The notes under the pieces are model-generated. The model worked only from the letters and a program-made list of their open reading frames with translations, ran no database searches and was not told the origin of the DNA. From positions 1-64,000 of the forward strand of contig JAJPHF010000188.1 of the NCBI GenBank assembly GCA_021325365.1: a stretch of DNA of 64,000 nt, given 5' to 3'. The position numbers were made by a program, and so were the translations under genes. Source of the stretch: Pseudomonadota bacterium (lineage in GTDB: Bacteria; Chloroflexota; UBA6077; JAJPHF01). The first letter of the stretch is position 1, and each line of letters starts with the position of its first letter. Shown here one piece after another: positions 16,412 to 24,631 of the stretch.

Positions 16412-18484
16412 ATGCAAGTGGGGATTCGGGCGAAGCTATTCGCCGGCTTCGGGGTCGTGCTCGCGCTGCTCGCCGGCGTCGGCATCATCGGCCTAGTGCA
16501 GCTACAGAGCGCCAATGCGGCGCTCCGAGCAATGGCTGACCGCGAGCTGGCCGGGGTCGAGGCCGCGCTGCTCGCTCAGAACGCCGTCCGTACGCTGCAG
16601 CGCGACGTGCGGCAAGGGGCGATGACCGCGGGCAGCGAGAGCACGGTCGACTGGCGCAGCAGCTACGATGCCGCTGCGGCGGAGTTCGCCGCGCAGCGCG
16701 ACCGCCTGGCCGAGCTGCTCGACGACGACGAAGGCCAGCTGAAGCTCGGCACGCTGGACGCGATGTACGAGAACTGGACGCCGGTGCGCGAGCGCGCCGC
16801 GGAGCTTGGCCCCACCAGCCTGTCCGCCGCCCGCGAGGTGCTGTTCAGCCCGGGTTCCGTCTGGGCCGTCGAGGGCATTGACCGCGCCATCGACGACCTG
16901 GTGGCCTACAAGCGTGCGAGCGCAGCGGCCGCCGTGGCGCGCTCGCAGGCGAGCGCCGAGGAGACGCGCCGCCTGGTGGTGGGCATCGTCGTGGGCGCCA
17001 TGCTGATCGGGTTCGGCGTGGCCTGGCTCCTCGCGCGCCGCATTGCCGGCGGCGTGACGCAGGTCACGGCCGCCGCCCGCGGCCTGGCCGTCGGCAACCT
17101 CGACCAGCGGCTCGACGTCCACTCGCGCGACGAGATCGGCGAGATGGCCGACGCCGTGCGCGCGACCATCGCCTACCAGCAGCACATCGCTGCCGCCGCC
17201 GAGGCCATCGCCCGCGGCGACCTCAGCCGCGACGTGCCGGTGCAGTCGGCCGACGACGTGCTGGGCAACGCCTTCCGGCACATGGCCACGAACCTGCGCG
17301 GCCTCGTCGGCGAGGTCCGCGATTCCGCCGAGGATGTGGCGACCGCGTCGCAGCAGCTTGGCAGCGCCGCCGGCCAGACCGGGCAGGCCGTGCAGCAGGT
17401 GGCGGCCGCCGTGCAGCAGGTCGCCGCGGGCGCCCAGGAGCAGGCCGCGTCGGCCCAGGGCACCCACCGCCAGGTCGAGCAGCTCGTCCAGGCCATCGAG
17501 CAGGTGGCGGTCGGCGCGCAGGAGCAGGCACGGTCGGCCGCCGCGGCCTCGACCACGGCGATCGAGATGGCCGGCGGCATCGCCGCGATGGCGACGACCG
17601 CGCAAAGCGTTGCGGCTGCCAGCCAGGACATGCGCGCGTCGGCCCAGGCGGGCGCCCGCGCGGTCCAGCAGACCGTCGAGGGGATGAATGCGGTGCGGAG
17701 CGTCGTGGCCCGCGCGGCCGAGACCGTCGAGGGGCTCGGCAAGCTGGGCGAGCGCATCGGCACGGTAGTCGAGACGATCGACGACATCGCCGAGCAGACG
17801 AACCTGCTCGCCCTCAACGCCGCCATCGAGGCGGCGCGGGCCGGCGAGCACGGCAAGGGCTTCGCGGTGGTGGCGGACGAAGTGCGCAAGCTGGCCGAGC
17901 GGTCCCAGCGCGAGACCAGGACCATCGCCAGCCTGATCCGCGACGTGCAGGCGAGCACCCGCGACGCCGTGGAGGCGATGTCCCGGGGCGCGCGCCAGGT
18001 CGAGGCGGGCTCGGCCGAGGCCGACCAGGCCGGCCAGGCACTCGGCACCATTCTGGAGGCCGTGCAGCAGACCACGCGCCAGGTGGAAGAGATCGCGGCC
18101 ACGGCCGGCCTGATGGCCGAGCGCAGCCGCGCGGTCAGCGACGCAATCACCAACATTTCCAGCGTCGTGGAAGAGGCCACCGCGGGCACCGAGGAGATGG
18201 CGGCCTCGGCGGGCGGCGTGGGCGAGGCGGTGGGCGCGATCGCCGCGGTCGCCGAGGAGCACTCGGCGACGAGCGAAGAGATGTCCGCGGCCACGGAGCA
18301 GATGAGCGCGCAGGTCGAGGAGATGACGGCCCAAGCCGTCGAGCTATCCGGCACCGCCGACCACCTGCGCGCGCTCGTGGCGCGCTTCCGGCTCGAGGCG
18401 GACACGCCGGCGGGCGAGCTGGTCCCGCGCCGCCGCGCCGACGACTGGAGCCACCCCGCGCCCGTCGTGGCGCGGAGCGCCTGA
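16412..18484 (+). CDS. Methyl-accepting chemotaxis protein
   Basis: A 690-residue transmembrane chemoreceptor. Membrane helix 1 (about 9-30) and helix 2 (about 189-210) flank a roughly 160-residue helical sensor of the 4HB type. A HAMP region follows ([20 protein letters not shown] and a second HAMP-like stretch with [12 protein letters not shown]). The long cytoplasmic coiled coil has its CheA/CheW-binding tip at about 453-500 ([20 protein letters not shown], then [18 protein letters not shown]). No CheR-docking pentapeptide is seen at the C-terminus. There are no other che or motility genes in the window, so it is an orphan receptor that must act on a remote array. GAGGAGG precedes the ATG. 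Confidence 0.93.
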   Translation: MQVGIRAKLFAGFGVVLALLAGVGIIGLVQLQSANAALRAMADRELAGVEAALLAQNAVRTLQRDVRQGAMTAGSESTVDWRSSYDAAAAEFAAQRDRLAELLDDDEGQLKLGTLDAMYENWTPVRERAAELGPTSLSAAREVLFSPGSVWAVEGIDRAIDDLVAYKRASAAAAVARSQASAEETRRLVVGIVVGAMLIGFGVAWLLARRIAGGVTQVTAAARGLAVGNLDQRLDVHSRDEIGEMADAVRATIAYQQHIAAAAEAIARGDLSRDVPVQSADDVLGNAFRHMATNLRGLVGEVRDSAEDVATASQQLGSAAGQTGQAVQQVAAAVQQVAAGAQEQAASAQGTHRQVEQLVQAIEQVAVGAQEQARSAAAASTTAIEMAGGIAAMATTAQSVAAASQDMRASAQAGARAVQQTVEGMNAVRSVVARAAETVEGLGKLGERIGTVVETIDDIAEQTNLLALNAAIEAARAGEHGKGFAVVADEVRKLAERSQRETRTIASLIRDVQASTRDAVEAMSRGARQVEAGSAEADQAGQALGTILEAVQQTTRQVEEIAATAGLMAERSRAVSDAITNISSVVEEATAGTEEMAASAGGVGEAVGAIAAVAEEHSATSEEMSAATEQMSAQVEEMTAQAVELSGTADHLRALVARFRLEADTPAGELVPRRRADDWSHPAPVVARSA

Positions 18485-18570
18485 ACGCCCGGGCAGACGG
18501 CGAAGAGCCGGGCGGGCCGCGCGCCGCACGCGGCGCGGCCCGCCCCGTACCGACGAGAGGAGAGACGAGC

Positions 18571-19671
18571 GTGAGACGCCACGACCTACGGGCCCTGGCC
18601 CGAGCCGCCCTGTTGGGGGCCGTGCTCCTGGGCGCCGCCTGCGCGCCTCCCACCCTGCTCAGCGGCGGACCCGCCCCGCTCACGGCGGCGAGCCCGAGCG
18701 CCAACGCCAGCGTCGCCGACTTCTATCACGGCAAGACAGTGCGCATCGTCGTCGGCTTCGCGCCGGGTGGGGGCTTTGACACCTACTCGCGGCTGATAGC
18801 ACGGCACCTCGGGAAGTACATCCCGGGCCACCCGAACGTCATCGTGGAGAACGCGCCCGGCGCGGCGAGCGCCACTGCGGCTAACCAGGTCTACAACAGC
18901 CGGCCGAAGGACGGCACGGTGATCGCCAACTTTAACGAGAACCTGGTGCTGCTCCAGGCGCTGGGCGCGAGGGGCGTGGAGTACGATGCGCGCCGCTTCC
19001 AATTCCTGGGCAGCCTGGCCGACAGCCCGAGCGTCTGCGCCTTCCGCACCGATTCGGGCATAGAGAGCTTCGCCGACATCATCGGCGGGCGCGAGGCCAG
19101 CGTGGCCGCCGACTCGCCCGGCTCCACCTCCCACGACGTGCCCGCCGTGCTGCGCGAGGCGCTCGGCGCCCACCTGAACGTCATCACCGGCTACAACGGC
19201 ACGTCGCAGAGCCGCGTCGCGGTCGACCGGAAGGAAGTGGACGGCGCTTGTTGGACCTGGGACTCGATGAGCGTGACAGCGCATACCTGGTTCGAGCAGT
19301 CGCCGCCAGCTGCCCAGGTGCTGGTCGCTATGGGCAGCGAGACGCCCAAGCACCCGTGGCTGGCGAACACGCCGCCCGCGCTGTCGCTCGCCCAGACGGA
19401 GCTGGCACGGCAGCTCATCCTCGGCGTGAGCCTGCCGTCGCAGATGGGGAAGCCGCTGGCGGTGGCCCCCGAGGTACCCCCGGAGCGCGTCGCCGCGCTG
19501 CGCCAGGCGCTCGCCCAGGTGTTGACCGACCCGGCGCTGAAGGCGGATGCGAGCCAGTGGCAGCTCGAGATCGCCGCCAAGCCGGCCCCCGAGGTCGAGT
19601 CGCGCGTCAAGCAGATCCTCGACCTGCCCCCGGACGCGAAGGCCAAGCTGAAGGAGATCATGGGGAGCTAA
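18571..19671 (+). CDS. TctC/Bug-type tripartite tricarboxylate transporter substrate-binding protein
   Basis: A 366-residue lipoprotein (signal ending LLGAAC). The mature part has the TctC family entry FYHGKTVRIVVGFAPGGGFD, the VIVENAPGAAS segment and the usual C-terminal helix pair. Such proteins deliver carboxylic acids to TctAB permeases, but no tctA or tctB gene is present here. The start is GTG at 18571 with GAGAGGAGAG upstream. Transcription is ended by a very long palindrome. Confidence 0.88.
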   Translation: MRRHDLRALARAALLGAVLLGAACAPPTLLSGGPAPLTAASPSANASVADFYHGKTVRIVVGFAPGGGFDTYSRLIARHLGKYIPGHPNVIVENAPGAASATAANQVYNSRPKDGTVIANFNENLVLLQALGARGVEYDARRFQFLGSLADSPSVCAFRTDSGIESFADIIGGREASVAADSPGSTSHDVPAVLREALGAHLNVITGYNGTSQSRVAVDRKEVDGACWTWDSMSVTAHTWFEQSPPAAQVLVAMGSETPKHPWLANTPPALSLAQTELARQLILGVSLPSQMGKPLAVAPEVPPERVAALRQALAQVLTDPALKADASQWQLEIAAKPAPEVESRVKQILDLPPDAKAKLKEIMGS

Positions 19672-19678
19672 ACCGGAG

Positions 19679-19735
19679 GCCGAGAACCGGCAGGACTCGG
19701 CTGGCCGGGCCAGCCGAGTCCTGCCGGTTCTCGGC
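19679..19735. terminator. Perfect 28 bp arm palindrome, bidirectional terminator
   Basis: Arms 19679-19706 and 19708-19735 are exact reverse complements around a single central G. It lies between the convergent genes ending at 19671 and 19751. No T tract follows, so the cruciform or hairpin is the only signal. Confidence 0.7.
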
Positions 19736-19750
19736 TCGACAGACGAGGGG

Positions 19751-20731
19751 TTAGCCCCGGAAGGGGATCAAGGCGTCGTGGCCGCGCACGTAGTGCTGCT
19801 GCGACTGCTCGGGGTTGCGGTTGACCATGAAGCGCCGGTACATCGCGTGGTGCAGGCCGCGGACCTCGTGCTCCAGGGTGTGCAGCCGCTCGCCCGAGTC
19901 CGGGTCCACGATCTCCTTGAAGCGGAACTGGTGGTTCCGTGGCTCCTCCATGATGAGGTCGCGCGCCTTCAGCCAGCTGTAGGGCTCGGAGAAATTCGCC
20001 ACGTAGACGGCAATGTGGTGGCCGTCGTAGGGGGGGATCGGTCCATCCGTCTCGCGGAAGCTCAGCCACTGGTGCGTGCCGATCTCCACGCGCGCCGCCA
20101 CGCCCGCCGGGTCCTGCTCCACGCGGCTCGGCGCGTGCAGCACCCGCTCGTAGAAGCGCGCGATGCCGGCCGCCGTGCCCGGCCGCACCTGGAACTCGAC
20201 GTAGGGCAGGCCCAGGAGGATGTCGCCGAACCGCGCGTCCGGGGCGTAGCAGCGGAACTGGTTGCCCCACGGACAGGTCGCGGCCACGTACCCATCTTCG
20301 CGAGAATAGCTGAACTTCGTCCCGGCCAGCGGCTCCCGCACCGCCGCCAACCGCTCCTCCAGCGCGTCCAGGTCCGGCACGACGATGCCGATGTGGCCGG
20401 GGATCACCTGGGGCGAGCGCGTCGGCAGATGGAACTGCTGCTCGCCGAGGTTCACCCAGATGTTGTTCAAGCCGACGTTCATGTAGGGGTCGCGCGTGAA
20501 CCCCATGCCTACGAGGTAGAACAGCATTGCCTTCGGCTGGTCGGGCTGGGTGACGTTCACGTGCTCCAGCGCGACGACGTTCCCCACGTCCTCGGTGGCG
20601 AACGCCCGGGTGGGCGTGCCATTGGGCTGGACCTGGCCCTGCGCGCCGTTGCTGCCGGCCTTCCGCGCCGCCCCGCTCGGGCGGGCCTTCGTCCGCGCGC
20701 CGTTCGTGCCTGCCGCTTTGACCGCTGCCAT
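19751..20731 (-). CDS. VOC superfamily protein (glyoxalase/extradiol dioxygenase fold)
   Basis: A 326-residue protein. A low-complexity Ala/Gly/Lys N-terminus of about 45 residues is followed by two VOC modules: the first from VVALEHVNVTQPDQPKAMLF to about residue 165, the second from LPYVEFQVRPGTAAGIARFY. Histidine ligands are likely in LEHVNV and in the second module. A third part with HEVRGLHHAMYRRFMVN closes the protein. It is not a close match to a BphC enzyme, so the reaction is left open. GGGAGGA precedes the ATG. Confidence 0.75.
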   Translation of the reverse strand: MAAVKAAGTNGARTKARPSGAARKAGSNGAQGQVQPNGTPTRAFATEDVGNVVALEHVNVTQPDQPKAMLFYLVGMGFTRDPYMNVGLNNIWVNLGEQQFHLPTRSPQVIPGHIGIVVPDLDALEERLAAVREPLAGTKFSYSREDGYVAATCPWGNQFRCYAPDARFGDILLGLPYVEFQVRPGTAAGIARFYERVLHAPSRVEQDPAGVAARVEIGTHQWLSFRETDGPIPPYDGHHIAVYVANFSEPYSWLKARDLIMEEPRNHQFRFKEIVDPDSGERLHTLEHEVRGLHHAMYRRFMVNRNPEQSQQHYVRGHDALIPFRG

Positions 20732-20993
20732 CGCGTTCTTCCTCCCGACGGCTATACGCCTGGGCCGCTCCCCCGGCCGCTTACGGCACCACTATAGCGC
20801 GCCGCGCCGCGCCCGGCGACTCATAACCTCCACAGACCGCGGGCGGCAACCCGCAGTCTCGCCCCGCGTTGCCGTCCGCCCGGCTCGGCGGTACCATCTG
20901 TCTTTGACAGCGCAAGGTGCTGAGCCAGCGCGACATGCGCCATCAGCGCGCGACGACGAGCCGGGCGCGCCGGCTCGGGACCGGGAGGAGCCG

Positions 20994-21698
20994 ATGCGCA
21001 GCCCCGCCGACTTCGAAGTGCTCGACACGCTGGCGGCGCGCGTAGCGCCCCAGCACACCGCCCTGCTCGTGGTGGACATGCAGAACGACTACTGCGCGCC
21101 GGGCGGCGCCAGCGATCAGAACGGGCGCGACCTGACCATGATCCAGGGCATCGTGCCGGCGCTGCGCGATCTCGTCGAAGCCGCGCGCGCTGCCGGGCTC
21201 CTGATCGTCTGGGCCAAGTACACTCTCGGCCCGGGCAGCGCCGGGCTCGCCGGTCCCGAGATCCTCCGCCGCGGCCAAAACTTCAAGGGCGCCGACGCCA
21301 CGGTGAAAGGCACGTGGGGCCACGAGATCATCGCCGACCTGCCGTACCGTCCCGACGAGGACCTGGTGGTTGAGAAGCGCCGCGTGTCGGCGTTCATCGG
21401 CACCGACCTGGATACCTGCCTGCGGGGTCAGGGCATCAAGACGCTCGTGGTCACCGGCGTCATGACGCAGACCTGCGTCGAGACGACCGTGCGCGACGCC
21501 ATGTGCTACGACTACTACGTGGCGGTGGTAGACGACTGCTGCGCGTCTGGCGCGCTGGCGCAGCACGAGACGAGCATCCGCAACATGGCGACCTTCCTGC
21601 GCTACGACGAGGCGATCACCACGTCCGAGCGGCTCCGCGCCATCTGGGCGGCGGCGCCCACTAGCGGCCGCGCGCCCGCGCAGGCCACGCCGGCGTAG
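20994..21698 (+). CDS. Isochorismatase-like cysteine hydrolase
   Basis: A 234-residue member of the isochorismatase-like fold. The catalytic triad is visible as Asp28 (VVDMQND), Lys128 (VEKRRVSAF) and Cys161 (VMTQTCVETTVRDA). Family members hydrolyse amides such as nicotinamide, N-carbamoylsarcosine, biuret or ureidoacrylate. The substrate here is unknown. The start at 20994 has GGGAGGAG 4 nt upstream; upstream in-frame codons were rejected for lack of a site and of homology. It stands alone, divergent from the VOC gene. Confidence 0.88.
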   Translation: MRSPADFEVLDTLAARVAPQHTALLVVDMQNDYCAPGGASDQNGRDLTMIQGIVPALRDLVEAARAAGLLIVWAKYTLGPGSAGLAGPEILRRGQNFKGADATVKGTWGHEIIADLPYRPDEDLVVEKRRVSAFIGTDLDTCLRGQGIKTLVVTGVMTQTCVETTVRDAMCYDYYVAVVDDCCASGALAQHETSIRNMATFLRYDEAITTSERLRAIWAAAPTSGRAPAQATPA

Positions 21699-22019
21699 TA
21701 AGCAAGGCGCGCGGCGAGCAGCCAGGGCGCGACAAGCGGTGCGCCTACAGGCTTACTAGAGGCGCCGCTTGTTGCGCCCCGCCGGGGTGGCACGCGGGCC
21801 GGGATAGAGGTGCTGCTTGCCGGCTTCTGCTGGCGCGTCACCTGGTTCGGCGATGACCGGCGTGCCCGCCGCCGCCTGACCTGGGTTTCGGTCGGGTCGT
21901 CGTAGGGCAGGGTCTTGCACCGTATCGCCCGTGGCCAACTGCAGCTACCGAGCGGCAGGGGACGAGCCCCTGCCCTACGACGGCCACCGGGACCTGACGG
22001 ATCCGCCAGGCAGCTGGCG
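21699..22019. other. Gap with nested inverted repeats, no gene
   Basis: TAGTAAGC at 21696-21703 pairs with GCTTACTA at 21751-21758, and an imperfect GGCGC...ACAAGCGG / CCGCTTGT...GCGCC inverted repeat (about 21726-21781) overlaps it. This may serve as terminator for the isochorismatase-like gene and the amidohydrolase gene. The rest holds half and whole copies of the GGCAGGGG repeat family. Confidence 0.5.
21954..21980. repeat. Interspersed palindromic repeat
   Basis: Identical over 27 bp to the copy at 6150-6176. A half unit in the opposite orientation (TCGTAGGGCAGGG) lies at about 21898-21912. Confidence 0.75.
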
Positions 22020-23081
22020 CTATCGCGCCGCGGCGGCCTGGGCCTCGCCCGCGCGCCGGACGCCTGCTTCGGCGAGCTGGTAGAAGCGAAGCGCGTTGTC
22101 GTGCAGCATCTTGCGCTTCACCTCGTCCGTCATGTCCGTGCGCTCGCGGACCGACTTGACCGTGTGCGGCCAGTCGCCATCCCAGTGCGGGTAGTCGGAC
22201 GAGTAGAGCAGCGTGTCCTCCAGGCCCCAGCGGACGCCATCCGGGATCGTCTTCTCCTCGCACTCCACGCCGAAGTAGCACAGCCCGCTCTTGATGTACT
22301 CGCTGGGGAGCTTGGTGAGGTAAGGGGCCTCGGCCGCGCCGCGCTTCTCGACTTCCTCGTCCATGCGGTCCATCCAGTACGGCACCCAGCCGACCCCGCC
22401 CTCGAGGAACGCCAGGCGCAGCTTTGGGAAGCGCTCCCAAACGCCGCCGACGATGACGCTGGTGAGCGAGATCATCTGCTCGACCGGGTGGCCGATGGTG
22501 TGCACGGTGATGAAGTTGTGGAAGCGCTGGTCGGTCAGCTCGCCGTGGACGCTCTTGTGGTGGAACGCCAGGCCGACGTCTAGCCGCGCGGCCTCCGCGT
22601 AGAGCGGGTCCCAGTAGCGATGGCCCCAGTCGGGGCGCAGAGGGATGTGGGTGGGCAGCATGGCCGCTACTGCGCCCAGCTCGGTGACGGCGCGGCGCAG
22701 CTCGGCCACGGCGCCGTCCAGGTCCTGCGGTGCCACCAGCGCGACCATCTTCAGGCGCTCGGGGTCCGCCTGGCAGAACTCGTGCAGCCAAGTGTTGTAG
22801 GCCGACGCGAGCGCCGTGGCGTAGTGCTCCTCGGCGATAAGGCCGATGCCCAGCCCGGCCGTGGGATACATGACCATGACGTCGATCCCGTCCTGGTCCA
22901 TCGCCGCGACCTGCTCCTGCGGGCTCGCCGGCTTCTGGCCGAGCGTGTCCTGGATCTGCCGGTCCCAAGCGTCGGCGGTCGTCAGGTTCCGCCGCTTGCC
23001 GAGCGGTCCCATCAGCTTGGCGATGGCCGGCATCGCCTCGCGCACGTGCCCGTCGCCGTCGATTACGCTGTAGCTCGCCAT
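22020..23081 (-). CDS. Amidohydrolase family 2 metal-dependent hydrolase/decarboxylase
   Basis: A 353-residue TIM-barrel protein of the amidohydrolase_2 family (ACMSD/gamma-resorcylate decarboxylase/5-carboxyvanillate decarboxylase relatives). The N-terminal metal motif is altered to DGDGHV where most members have DxHxH. The barrel continues with HHKSVHGE, TIGHPVEQM and FLEGGVGWVPYWMDRMDE, and ends with SSDYPHWDGDWP carrying the catalytic Asp. Decarboxylation of an aromatic acid is a reasonable inference from the family. GGGGGGAGG precedes the ATG. It is transcribed from the promoter at 23126-23154. Confidence 0.88.
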   Translation of the reverse strand: MASYSVIDGDGHVREAMPAIAKLMGPLGKRRNLTTADAWDRQIQDTLGQKPASPQEQVAAMDQDGIDVMVMYPTAGLGIGLIAEEHYATALASAYNTWLHEFCQADPERLKMVALVAPQDLDGAVAELRRAVTELGAVAAMLPTHIPLRPDWGHRYWDPLYAEAARLDVGLAFHHKSVHGELTDQRFHNFITVHTIGHPVEQMISLTSVIVGGVWERFPKLRLAFLEGGVGWVPYWMDRMDEEVEKRGAAEAPYLTKLPSEYIKSGLCYFGVECEEKTIPDGVRWGLEDTLLYSSDYPHWDGDWPHTVKSVRERTDMTDEVKRKMLHDNALRFYQLAEAGVRRAGEAQAAAAR

Positions 23082-23125
23082 CTCGCTCCTGCCTCCCCCC
23101 GTATGTCCTCGGCGTCCGTGCCGGC

Positions 23126-23154
23126 AGTATGCCGCGCCGCCGGAGCGCTGTCAA
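23126..23154 (-). promoter_or_regulatory. Promoter of the amidohydrolase gene
   Basis: On the minus strand a perfect TTGACA (23154-23149), 17 bp, CATACT (23131-23126), about 45 nt ahead of the start codon at 23081. Confidence 0.7.
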
Positions 23155-23175
23155 CGTCGCGCCGCCCCGGCACGC

Positions 23176-23802
23176 TCACCAAATCTCGCGCAGGTCGAGC
23201 ACGAAGCCGGGCAGCACCGGATCGCCCGCCAGCGTCATGGGGTTGTCAAGCTCCTCGACGGACGCCGCCGGCCGATAGACGTACACACGGCGCGCTGGCG
23301 GATAGAGCAGCCAGCCGAGCCTCAGGCCGTTCGCCAGGTACTCCACCATCTTGGCCCGCAGGGTGGACAGGCGATCGGAGGGCGACCACAGCTCCAGGGC
23401 GAAGTCGGGGCACAGCGGCAGGAACCGCTCTTGCTGCTCGGCGGGCACCTCCGCCAGCCGCTCTTTGAGCACCCAGGACGCGTCGGGTGAGCGCACCGCT
23501 CCGTTGGGCAGCCGGAAGCCAGCCGAGGAGTCAGCCACGACCCCCCTCCCGTCCTGCTTGGCCCAGTTCGCGAACTGCCGGGTGATCTCGGCGTTCCGAG
23601 CGCTGGGCTCCCATCCCGCTGGCGGCATGATCAGCCATTCTCCTTCGGCCGTGCGCTCGATGCGCAGGTCGTCATTGAGCTGGCAAAACTCGAAGAACTG
23701 GTCCTCTGTAATGTCGAGCGCCGGCCGGATCCGCAGCACCAGTGGCCAGAGCGAGTCTTCCGCAGGCGACTGGGCCTTGCGCTTGTGAACCGCGATCGTC
23801 AT
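23176..23802 (-). CDS. Uma2 family protein (DUF820, restriction-endonuclease-like fold)
   Basis: A 208-residue protein with the PD-(D/E)xK core in the order SPDASWVLKERLA, FALELWSPSDRL and a following lysine-containing helix (LRAKMVEYLANG), then GWLLYPPARRVYVYRP. The family is abundant in Cyanobacteria and Chloroflexota and its biological role is not established; nuclease activity is a fold-based guess. The ATG at 23802 has GGGGAG upstream. Confidence 0.88.
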   Translation of the reverse strand: MTIAVHKRKAQSPAEDSLWPLVLRIRPALDITEDQFFEFCQLNDDLRIERTAEGEWLIMPPAGWEPSARNAEITRQFANWAKQDGRGVVADSSAGFRLPNGAVRSPDASWVLKERLAEVPAEQQERFLPLCPDFALELWSPSDRLSTLRAKMVEYLANGLRLGWLLYPPARRVYVYRPAASVEELDNPMTLAGDPVLPGFVLDLREIW

Positions 23803-23894
23803 GACGTACTCCCCGGTGCCTCGTCGAGGGCGGCAAGCATCGCCGCGCGAGGTCATTATCGCGCACTCCCGGGACCGATGCTGACCGCCTGCGG

Positions 23895-23923
23895 TTGACA
23901 GGCACGCGGCGGCGGCCGACACT
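23895..23923 (+). promoter_or_regulatory. Possible promoter of the small gene at 23971
   Basis: Perfect TTGACA (23895-23900), 17 bp, a poor -10 GACACT (23918-23923), about 48 nt upstream of the start. Confidence 0.3.
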
Positions 23924-23970
23924 GGAGGCAGAGCGGCCGGCGCCGAAGAGCGCCGCCGCGAGGAGCCAGC

Positions 23971-24261
23971 ATGGTCCCAGGCCAGCCCGAGCACTATGGC
24001 GACGTGATCCTCTTCCTGCAGCCGGGCGAGCGCGAGGGCGACCTGCCCACGCTGGGCCTCTGGGGCGAGCGGCACGCTGTGGAGATGCCCTACGGCACGC
24101 TGCAGACGGCGCTCTGCCGCCCGAGCGCGATCGGCGTCGAGGGCTTCGACCACCTGTTCAGCGGCGACCCGCTGCCGATGGCACGGGGCATCCGCCCGGA
24201 CGACGTCGAGCGGCTGCGCGCGGCGCTGCGCGCCTGGGCGGCCGGGCGGGACGCCGGTTAG
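23971..24261 (+). CDS. Hypothetical protein, 96 residues
   Basis: A small soluble protein with no recognised domain, acidic in the middle (REGDLPTLGLWGERHAVEMP) and with an Arg/Ala-rich terminal helix (RPDDVERLRAALRAWAAGR). GAGGAG precedes the ATG and a TTGACA lies further upstream, so it is probably real. Its stop codon overlaps that of the lipoprotein remnant on the other strand. Function unknown. Confidence 0.55.
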   Translation: MVPGQPEHYGDVILFLQPGEREGDLPTLGLWGERHAVEMPYGTLQTALCRPSAIGVEGFDHLFSGDPLPMARGIRPDDVERLRAALRAWAAGRDAG

Positions 24262-24518
24262 GCCGCCGGCGCTGGCTGGGCCGCGGTGGCAGTAGGGGGA
24301 GAGGCCGGTCCGGTCCGCGCTGGCGCCGGCACGCCGGACGGCGCCGCCCCAGTAGGCGCGCAGCTTCCGAGCATGAGTGCCACGAGCAGGACCAACCGGA
24401 GCGGGTGCCGGACTCCGTGACTGCGGTAGACATGGTGTACACCACGGATACTCACGGGTTCTCTTACCAGTAGTGTGGTATGCACGCCTGTGCGGATGCC
24501 GGCTTGGCGCGCATGCAC
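24258..24518 (-). pseudogene. N-terminal remnant of a solute-binding lipoprotein
   Basis: The minus-strand frame encodes a lipoprotein signal peptide (HPLRLVLLVALMLGSCAP, lipobox LGSC) and then only an Ala/Pro/Thr linker of about 35 residues before a stop. This is exactly the N-terminal layout of the binding lipoproteins elsewhere in the window, and the signal resembles MRHPFCLSALL of the gene at 29424. The whole ligand-binding domain is missing. It could instead be a tiny lipoprotein; the start codon is uncertain. Confidence 0.4.
24433..24480. promoter_or_regulatory. Two palindromes, possible operator
   Basis: A perfect 12 bp palindrome TGGTGTACACCA (24433-24444) and a second inverted repeat TACCA-N6-TGGTA (24465-24480). 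Both share the TGGT/ACCA half-site form of FadR-type GntR operators. They lie about 110-160 bp upstream of the -35 of the Rieske operon. No regulator gene is adjacent. Confidence 0.35.
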
Positions 24519-24583
24519 GGCCGGGCCGTCGCTCTCACCGTTCGGCGTAGAGTGCCACGGGCGCCCGGAACACGCGATTGCTG

Positions 24584-24612
24584 TTGACGACTGCCGCGCG
24601 CCCCGCTACGCT
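24584..24612 (+). promoter_or_regulatory. Promoter of the 24632-29408 operon
   Basis: TTGACG (24584-24589), 17 bp, TACGCT (24607-24612). The predicted transcript begins just ahead of the AGGAGG at 24621-24626, so the leader is very short. Confidence 0.6.
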
Positions 24613-24631
24613 GCCCCCACAGGAGGCACAC

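Noticed and set aside
16502..18334. A 610-codon minus-strand frame opposite the chemoreceptor
   Set aside because: It is His/Gly/Arg/Leu-rich, mirrors the heptad pattern of the MCP coiled coil and has no function-like features.
20904..20932. TTGACA at 20904 as promoter of the isochorismatase-like gene
   Set aside because: No acceptable -10 at 16-18 bp spacing.
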